From Anoplopoma fimbria (taxonomy: Eukaryota > Chordata > Actinopteri > Perciformes > Anoplopomatidae), in the NCBI RefSeq assembly GCF_027596085.1, contig NC_072450.1, positions 6,548,736-6,612,735 of the forward strand: 64,000 nt of DNA. The letters run 5' to 3'. Position 1 is the stretch's first letter, and every line of letters starts with the position of its first letter. Below, one piece after another: positions 55,996 to 64,000 of this stretch. A program made the position numbers and the translations under genes. The notes below the pieces were generated by a model, which did no database searches, had not been told where the DNA came from, and saw nothing but the letters and a program-made list of their open reading frames with translations.

Positions 55996-56670
55996 GGCAG
56001 AGTCGGGAGGGAGAGGGATGGGGTGGTGGGGGGGGGGGGGGGGCAAAGGTTGAACCGGGCATCCTATCATGATAAATCACTGGTTAATGAGGAGTCTATT
56101 GTATCCTCACACATTGTGTCCCCCCCCCTCCTCTCCTCCTCCCCTCCCTCTCCTCCTCCTCCTCCTCCTCCTCCCTGTCCCTTAGACCGCTACCTTTGGG
56201 TTGTTAAGCTGACACAGATAATGAACTGGCCGCTTTGAACTGTCCTCACAATATTGACTGGTTGCACACAGCAGATGTCTCCCTGGCAGAAAGCAACTGG
56301 TAAAAGCACATTAGGTTAACAAAGAGGGCTTTGCTTTGTAGGGGTGGGGACTGGAGAGGAGGTGGCAGAGGGGTCTGTGTGGGTGTGTGGTTGGGGTTGG
56401 GGTTGGGGGGTTCGGGCGGAGGGATGGGGGAGCAGAGGGCAAGCTTCAGAGTTGACAGATCTGGGGGATTATATCAAAACAACACATTTGTCGATTATAT
56501 GACGAAGAGAGGAGGCGACAAAGAGAGGCCATGTTTTGAAAGAGAATATCTTCACAGGCTCGCCGTCGTGTTATGAATGTGCTTTGCATGGTAATCTAGT
56601 TTTAACTTGTTGTAAACACTTCGTTCTCAAGTGTAAACCGTAACACAAACAAAGACTGTTTAAACACAAA

Positions 56671-56695
56671 AATCAAATCTTGCAAAGATTTGATT
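56671..56695. repeat. Short perfect hairpin (11-bp stem)
   Basis: AATCAAATCTT-GCA-AAGATTTGATT; the flanks ACAAA/TTTGTGT extend pairing imperfectly. Origin unknown; possibly the relic of a small inverted-repeat element. Confidence 0.8.
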
Positions 56696-57479
56696 TGTGT
56701 TTGCGGCCGCAGCGCAAATAGAAAGGCAAGTGTGTACGCAAATTTTAGATGCTTAAGTATTAACTCTGTCGTTTGCATTTCATCCGTTTCATATTTTTCT
56801 AGATGCACATTTTTCACAGCTCCAGGCAGCCATTGTTTTTTATTTCTGTATAAAATTATCATCAGTATAAATGATCAGAATCTTAAAACTTGGTTGAGTT
56901 GCGTAAGCCGTCAAAGTTACTTTATCACTGAGCGTCAATGGAGTTCTTATTTTATTATTATCAGCAGTTTTTCATCACAACAAAAGCAAGTGCTTATGGG
57001 AAAGAAACCAAAAAACAAGCAAAAAAACTAAAAAAAACATCCCTGTTCAAATCAATTTCCTATTATATTTATAATCAAGACAACCATCTGTATTATTCAA
57101 GCAAATAATGTCCTTTACTTTTCCTTTACATTTTGATCAATTGGATGAGTGGCAATGGACTTTATGTCAATATCAATTTGGAAAGTCTTCACTGATATAT
57201 TTAATTTTTTCATTTTTATTTTAGATAAATGCAGACTTGATGTTGACTTTTAAGGTTTGCACAAGTTCAAGTGTTTTAAGAGTTTGCTCATTGATTTTTT
57301 ATTTTTTTTAATATTTCTAGTGGATAAATAAATGGATGTCTGGAACTCTTAAGCTACGGTTAGTTATGATGTAAAACATGCAAACCCACCGGCATGGTGC
57401 TTTAAAGATAACAATCTGAATCACAGTTTGGCCCAGATGAGTTCATTCATTTCGCCCGTAGATAACAAAATGATTAACT

Positions 57480-57770
57480 TCATTCTCAGCCTGCCTCTCG
57501 TTGTTGTTGTTCAGTGAATGCAGCGCGGCCTGTGAGCCGACTGGTTTCTTTCTGGCAGTGGGACGGGTGTCTAATGGGTCAATAATAAGCCGTGACTAAC
57601 CGTCTCCCTGAGGAGCAGCTTGGCCAGACACACACTCACAGAAAGCAGCAGAAAGGTATGAGCCACCAACACTGATTACCATATAATTGCAGCCATTGTA
57701 TTTGACATGGAGAATTAGTAGCCCGCTAGGTGGCTAACTGGCCTTTTATTCAGCGTCGGACTGGACAAAA
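57480..57770. promoter_or_regulatory. Candidate regulatory block
   Basis: Repeat-free: GGGTGTCTAATGGGTCAATA, ATAAGCCGTGACTAACCGTC and GAGAATTAGTAGCCCGCTAG. Composition differs from the A/T-rich flanks; no exon seen. Confidence 0.25.
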
Positions 57771-58649
57771 AAACACACCCACACACACACACACATACAC
57801 ACAAACAGACATACACAACTAGATGGAATATGCATATATGTGCACACAATTATTTGTGTTGTAACGGTGCAAAGCCCTGCATGGAAGACTAAAATCTCCG
57901 AGATGGAGAGCCGGGTGTTTTTCGAGCCAGAAGAGGAAGATGAGTATCTTTCAGCTGCTTGAAGAAATTGAAATTCCTAAATGAACTGTTGGGAGGGTTT
58001 CAAGTGACAATATGGTGGGAATAAAATCTGCATGGAAGAGAGAGCTTAATTTCATTAAGGGAATCTGTATAAATGAAATGAATACTTCTCAGCTTCTTTA
58101 AAGATTAACCTCCAGCCTTTGTCACCTCTCTCACACCTGTTTCTGTTGAGCCGCCACATGGAATCAAATGCACAGAGACAGCTTTCCTGTTTCAGCGGCA
58201 CCGTCTTCACCGTCTGAGTTCAAGGATCAGTGTTCACACACACTGGATAATCTGCTACGGCCCATTCAAATTCCTCCTTTCCACTTTGAAAATTACACAC
58301 GCCGCCAGTTGTGAAGTCGTGAAGTCGTGAGCTTTTTCCCACAAGGAGCCACGTCCTCAGACTTTGAGGCACGGAACAATTTGATTTGCTTCCTGGCATA
58401 CGAGTCAAGAGGGTTAACAAGACCCACCGCCATGGAGTCCCTTCACCCCACGTGTGGCTAAGCGATCACTTCCCTCCGCTCGCCTCACATCGCAACAAAT
58501 CTCTTTTCATGATCACTTTTCACCCTTTCTCTTTCTTGCCTGACTGGGTCTTTTTAAAACTGAGAGGGAGAGAAGAGAGAGAGAGAGAGAGAGAGAATTT
58601 CTTTCCCTCTTAAAGTTTTTTTTTTTTTTTGTTAGGACGGCTGAGTGAG

Positions 58650-58800
58650 CGTCCATTATAGAAAAGGCCCAGACCACCACTGGATGACCCTGCTAGGAGC
58701 GACAAAACCCAATTGGTCACGGCCGCCAGCAGCTAATGGGCCAGAGAGGAATAGCCCTGGGTGGGTAATGACTGTATTCTCTGCCTTTCTCTTTACGCCC
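58650..58800. promoter_or_regulatory. Candidate regulatory block
   Basis: AGACCACCACTGGATGACCC, AACCCAATTGGTCACGGCCG, CAGCTAATGGGCC and GGGTAATGACTGTATTC in a stretch without repeats. A 154-codon frame overlaps it, but its composition and later proline-rich part give no family match. Confidence 0.25.
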
Positions 58801-60189
58801 TTATGGTGCCCTCGTACACCCCCACCTTACCCCATCGGCCACCAGCCCGGATCCCTCCCTGTGCCCCTTCACCAAACTCTCGGTGCCCATCCCCCCCCAG
58901 AGAGGCCTTCTCTTCTGGTGTCATTTACACTAACACACACATCTACACAAAGCTGTCGGTCACAGTGTCTGTCTGTGTGGTGCACTTGCTGCCAACAGAT
59001 GCTGCAGACAGATCAGTCAGCGGGAATCAGAGGACCATATGTTTGGATGAGTCATGGTTTTTCCGGCCTTTCCCACACAGCAGAGCTTGATGGAGGAGGA
59101 CATTTTTGACTTTTTGGGGCCAAAGAATTGTTCAGACCAGATCAAAAATTGCGTCAACAGTGCAACCTTATAGTCTGTTTTCTTTGAGAAGTGTCCGTCA
59201 GTGCGTTTCAGAATGACTCGCATGACAACTTGAAATGTTTGGAAGTGAGGAGCCTAAAATCTGTTTATGATCTGAAGTCCTTAAATGTGGTTTCTTTGTA
59301 ATTGCAGTCAAGCTTCTAATGAGCATTTCAATTTAGATGTTGTCACTGATGATAATGTGATGTTTGGTAGCTGTTGACTGTGAGTGAAAGTCTTTTGAAC
59401 TCTTGTGTATTTCAGTATTGGTGACCATTTATGAGATATAGATGTATTGAGGTGGTACAGGTCAGTGCTCCGAAAGATTTTAAGAGTTTGTTGCTGAAAA
59501 AATAGTACTTTCAGTAATATTGATGTGTATCTAATCATATAGTGCAGTGTTTACTACTAATGGCATCTCAGGAAATAACAAAGATCATGCCTGCGAGATC
59601 TGATTCCAAGGCCACTGCCTTTTTCCATGTCGAAACTCATTGTTGTCAACTTCTATGGAGTCTGATGTTCAGAAGAAGCTGTATATTGAATCAAAATTAT
59701 GTTCACCACATTCGGAGATTTTTTTCTTTAGTTTAATTCTATAAATTGATGAGCTACTCACACATAGTCCAAGAAAGAGAGATGACGTCTTGGAAAACAA
59801 AGTAACATACAAATGATAAATTCTCAAAAAAGTTGCTATTTGTGATGTTTTATTATTTTAAATTAGCCCCAGTTTCAAACTTCGACACCTTTGCATCCTT
59901 TCCTTTAATCAACATTTAAATGGGACTTGGTATATACAGATACCCCCCTCCATGAACGGGTTTCTGGGCCAAAAGGACTTGATGTGGACATCTCTAGTTG
60001 ACAATATATAAATTGGATTAGTGATTTGTTTTGGTCGCATATAAATGAGAACCCTGGCAGGAAGAGATAGTCGCTTGTTTGTGAAAGAGAAGTTGACGAT
60101 AAGGCACTTATCTGCGGGACGGCCCGGGATGCTGGGTGGTGGTAGTGGAGGAGCGGTTGGCAGAAAGCAGGAGGGGTTGATGGAGAAGA

Positions 60190-60251
60190 ACGGAGGAGGA
60201 GGAGGAGGAGGAGGAGGAGGCGGTGGTGGTGGTGGCGGTGGTGGTGGTGGA
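60190..60251. repeat. (GGA)n/(GGT)n trinucleotide repeat
   Basis: GGA units changing to GGT/GGC units. Non-coding context. Confidence 0.95.
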
Positions 60252-61794
60252 TGTGGGCAGGTCACACTGGCTCCATTCAGGCCCTAAGACAACACCACAC
60301 AGAATGATAGACTCCTCAGGATTGTTTGTCCCTCACGGACCATTCTCCCTCCTGTCTCCCTCAATGGCACCCTTAGCCGCACATGAGAGGCTCTCACAGG
60401 TACCAGAGAGTGTGTGTGTGTGTGTGGGAGAGAGAGAGCGACCGTGTGTGTGTGTGTGTGTGTGTGTTTGAAGGGTGGAGCGGGGTGGTGGAGGTGGGGT
60501 TGTATTTTAGAGATAAAGCCTCCTAGTCCTATGGTTGATTGCCCCGCTATAGAGACTCACTCAGTGGCTCTGAAAGGCTCCCTCAGACACCAGTGAATAA
60601 ACTCTTACTCTTACGCTTCCATACATCACCCTCCACCTCCCCTCCACCCTCCTCCTTCTGGCAGATCCACCCCCCCCCCCACTCCCCCTCCACTCTCTAA
60701 CTTTGAATTTTCTAGGGATTTGAGCACAAGCCCCTCCAACTCCCCTCCTCCCTCCCAAAAGTCTTCCACACTTCTCCAGAAAAAAAAAAAAAAAAAAAAA
60801 AAGTCTTCGCCTTTTCTCTCAATCTTTTCATGCTCACGAACGTTCATGACTCACAAAATGGACAGTCAACATTTCCATATTGACCACATTGTAGGCGCAC
60901 CGCTGCTATTTGGATATTCATGACACATCGAATCACCGTTAGGATTCATTTACCTCTGAATGCTTTTCTTTTTTTTTTAAACTTCACAGGAAGTACCAAT
61001 AAGCCCAAATTAGATATTTGTGGGAAGCGGCGTTTTGTTAGCAGACAAATACAGCAGCAATATGAACAGAGAAAGCTGATGCATAATTCCATAAACCACA
61101 ACATATTCACATCTGATACCCAGCAGACGACTCCTTAAACCCCTCTATAGTTTTGACAGCCGGTCAGGATGAGCAGTGGCAGGAAACAGAAGTGCTGCAC
61201 TCCGTCAGTCGTCTTCCTTCCTGTCGACACATGAAAGATGCTGAAGCGGCGATGTTATCCTGGCAAGCTAACCATTAGCCTGCATCTCTAAAGGCCCCTA
61301 GTTAGCACTGCCGTGGCTCCTGTCAGCAGTTTCCTGGTTGCAGGAAGAATCCATCCGACACTTGTTGACACAATAGAAGGAGCAGGTTAATTCATCCCGA
61401 CTGATCACAGGAGGGAACTCCACTAAGTTACCAAGTCTTGTAGGAACACAGTTGTAATGTATTCGTGCTGTACCTTTTTACATTTTGGCAGACTGAATAC
61501 TTTTCCTGCATATCAAGCAGAAAATATTGAATCTATTATGTGATGGCTTTAATTGTAGTTACTCTACAGATTCACACTTTCCACTCAACATGGTGTTAGT
61601 CAGGAATAAATCTCAGAAGAACGTTTCGGTATAACACTTTTTGACAGCACATTGTTTGTCTCTGGCTCCCAAAAAAAAATTCAGTTTTATGATGTGACTC
61701 TTTGGTTAAGGTTTGTTTAGGTTTAGGCACAAACATGACTGTTAATCTTAGGGAAGGATTATGGTTTGGGGTTCAAATTTACTTTAAGATTTAT

Positions 61795-62066
61795 TTTTTT
61801 ATTTTCCTCGCAAGACTTCTCCATAGCTGCCCCCTCCCTCTGGAACTCTCTCCCCAAACACATCCGAGACTTCAACGATCTTTCAATGTTCAAATCACTA
61901 ATCAAAACTCACCTTTTCAGAACTGCTTTTAATGTATTACGAATGCTGTGTGTTTTAAGTTTTTAGTGTGTGGCTTTTAATGATGATTTTAAATGTCTGT
62001 AAAGCGTCTTTGAGAACTTTGAAAAGTGCTCTATAAATTAAATGTATTATTATTATTATTAAAGTT
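61795..62066 (+). mobile_element. 5'-truncated L2-like LINE (end of ORF2 and 3' tail)
   Basis: A frame in this stretch reads DFSIAAPSLWNSLPKHIRDF and then MFKSLIKTHLFRTAF, the characteristic C-terminus of L2/CR1-clade reverse-transcriptase ORFs in fish. It is followed by CTGTAAAGCGTCTTTGAG, a GTGCTCTATAAATTAAATG stretch and an (ATT)n tail. Only about 270 bp remain; the reverse transcriptase domain itself is absent. Confidence 0.8.
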
Positions 62067-64000
62067 AAGGGAACTTCGTCGTCGTGGTAACATCCACCCT
62101 GACCTTTTAGCTCTATAAGAACGTCAGTCTACTTCCTGCTTTGCTCTTGTTGCAAAAGAGTCCGAATCCCTACGGCCTCTAGAGGGCCTGTCACTTGAAA
62201 GTTAGCATTGTTGTGTATTTGCTGAAACAACTGATGCTAATGATTTTTTTATTTTTTTATTTACCCAGCTAGAGATGGCAAGAATCCTTCAACCTATAAT
62301 GTTATTTAAGTATATTTACGTAGTGTTACTTCCTAGCAGACCGAAAAAGCAAAACAGCTTCCAGGGATAATGCAGAAAATAAATAAGGAGCAGAAGAAAG
62401 TTGTTATGCTGTGATTGATGAGTTCTGCGTTGTAACACAGAGGGAAGAGCCTAACGGATATTTTGAATGCAGCTCAGCTCCCATGTGGTCATCTAACAGT
62501 GTAGAACGGTGCAGTGAAGATGAACAGAGAGTCAATGCGCCCTCAAAGACCTGGGCGGTGAGGCTTTCCACACAGCGGTTTGATTGACACTGTCTGTCAC
62601 AGGCAATGAACTCAACTCTCTCCATGTTTTTTTTTTTCCACCCTCCTTTTGCTCCGGGGATACGCATGAGGGTGATTTAAAACAAAGTTTTACAGTTATT
62701 CATTAATTTGTATTTGTCTTACCGTTAATTAGCCTTCCCCTTTCCCAACAGTGACACCATACATACCCGCATTTCCATTCTTAAACCCCCTGACTTCCCC
62801 ACTCACTGTAATACATTTACATTTTCTAACCTTTATATGTAAAGCCAAGTGACTAGAGGAGCTGAATGTTGCCTCCTTATGGTGCAGCCTGGTTTAAGCC
62901 ATTCAAATTCAGCCTCGGTGTGGAGGTGCAGGGCTTTGCATATTCCTCAGTCCTCGGGGACCTCAGCACAGGCAGGCCCTACTTTTGTCTGCACCTCAGC
63001 CTGTAGACCTCTGGGACTTCTTTGCTCTGATCAAGCCTCCATTTAAACAAGTGAAACAATAACAGCATTTAAACCGACCAGGTTTCCTCCATCAGAGATT
63101 TATTTCGCAAGCTGTTGCCCCTTCTGCTCTCGGTCCGATGGTAAATGCTAAATCCTTTGGTCTTTACATTATTTCCTGATCTGCAATTTCGCCACAAAAA
63201 TAAATCAGCAGATTTACCTGCTTCTGTGCATTTTTAAATCACGCACTCTGCATGGTGTAATAGTGCATTTTTCTTTAACGTGAGATAAAGATCGTGTTCG
63301 TTTCTTTTTATCGAGAGAAAGCAGGCCAACTTATTACTTCTCTCCATCTGTTATTTTCTTTTTAGTGACACATTCAGGCACTTCAAAATCTTCTTCAACA
63401 ATAGATCTAATATAGGCTGCCCTCCAGCCCTCTCCCTCACTTCTGTTTCAATCGTCTCATACACTTGTGAGGAACTATGGCTTTAAATTAGCCTGCTTAG
63501 AAAACAGAGAAGTGCCTTAATTAAAACTTCATCCTCCCTCCAAATCCCCCTCTTCACTTCATCCTTCTCTTCTCATCCTCTTTCCTCCGCCGGCCGCCGC
63601 CGCCGCCGCCGCCACGTCTCATCCAGCAGACAGAAGGGAGGCATCGTTGACTTGCAATCCAAGGCCTTCACTTGTTTTCGCCGGCCTCAATAGAAACTCC
63701 CCCGTTAGATACAATGACCTTGCAAATTAAAGGAATGACTGTCCAAATTAAATCAAGCAAGGCAGCCCCATGCAGGCGGCCGGGCTCTCCGTCTGAGCTT
63801 AGTCTGCTCTCTGCTCAGAACCCCCCCCCTCCTTCTAACCCTTCAGTCTTTCTCATAAGCGAGAGGTGAGCAGAGGGAGTGAATGGAGGTTTTCTTCACA
63901 GTCCTCCTTGAGATGCTACTTCTTGCTAATTAACTGGTGCTCTTTGTCATCTCCTCTGTGAGTATGAAGGACCTCGGGGAGACTGAATAGAGCTTTCTCA
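62067..64000. other. Right-edge gene-free region
   Basis: No coding exon recognised. From about 63,380 the sequence is complex and mostly repeat-free apart from the (CCG)n, with TTAAATTAGCCTGCTTAGAA, CTTGCAAATTAAAGGAATGA and TGTCCAAATTAAATCAAGC; it may be another conserved non-coding cluster. Confidence 0.3.
63586..63613. repeat. (CCG)n repeat
   Basis: CCGCCGGCCGCCGCCGCCGC and two more units in an otherwise low-repeat block near the right edge. Confidence 0.93.

Noticed and set aside
58645..59109. 154-codon plus-strand open frame
   Set aside because: Proline-rich and without recognisable domain or splice support. It crosses unrelated sequence types including a C-run; probably chance.

Overview
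The window is vertebrate nuclear DNA, most likely from a teleost fish (a percomorph-like genome). The evidence is spliced genes with GT/AG introns, very many long (CA)n/(GT)n microsatellites, and several interspersed repeats that I recognise as common in fish genomes: short 3' ends of L2/Rex-type LINEs, a repeat carrying 'ATTTAGCAGACGCTTTTATC', and Tc1-type terminal repeats. I see no bacterial features, tRNA, rRNA or CRISPR array.

All three genes I can support are on the minus strand. From right to left they are: (1) HTATIP2 (TIP30), six coding exons from 39,391 to 35,107, encoding 276 residues; (2) an unrecognised three-exon gene from 32,624 to 31,240, encoding a predicted secreted, basic, serine/arginine-rich protein of 394 residues; (3) PRMT3, protein arginine methyltransferase 3, whose first eleven coding exons run from 29,802 down to 2,318, with the 3' exons beyond the left edge. 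The HTATIP2-PRMT3 order and shared orientation match the neighbourhood I recall from mammals (DBX1, HTATIP2, PRMT3, SLC6A5, NELL1). The secreted-protein gene between them is not one I know from that locus.

Layout: 1-2,317 lies in a PRMT3 intron; 2,318-29,802 is PRMT3, with one very large intron (2,397-16,244); 29,803-31,239 holds a CRE/GC-box promoter, a 17-bp minisatellite and a perfect 42-bp palindrome; 31,240-32,624 is the unknown gene; 32,625-35,106 is intergenic with a fold-back element; 35,107-39,391 is HTATIP2. HTATIP2 exon 1 and its short promoter lie between two oppositely oriented tandem expansions of the end of a Tc1-like miniature element, at 38,284-38,892 and 39,537-41,861. From 41,862 to 64,000 I find no coding exon. 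That stretch has microsatellites, a 5'-truncated LINE, and several blocks of balanced composition with homeodomain-type TAATTA and SOX-type sites. Such blocks could be conserved regulatory elements, perhaps of a neighbouring developmental gene such as dbx1, but this is inference.

The three genes are not a functional pathway. PRMT3 is a cytosolic, ribosome-associated arginine methyltransferase. HTATIP2 is a short-chain-dehydrogenase-like protein. The middle gene would act outside the cell or in the secretory pathway.
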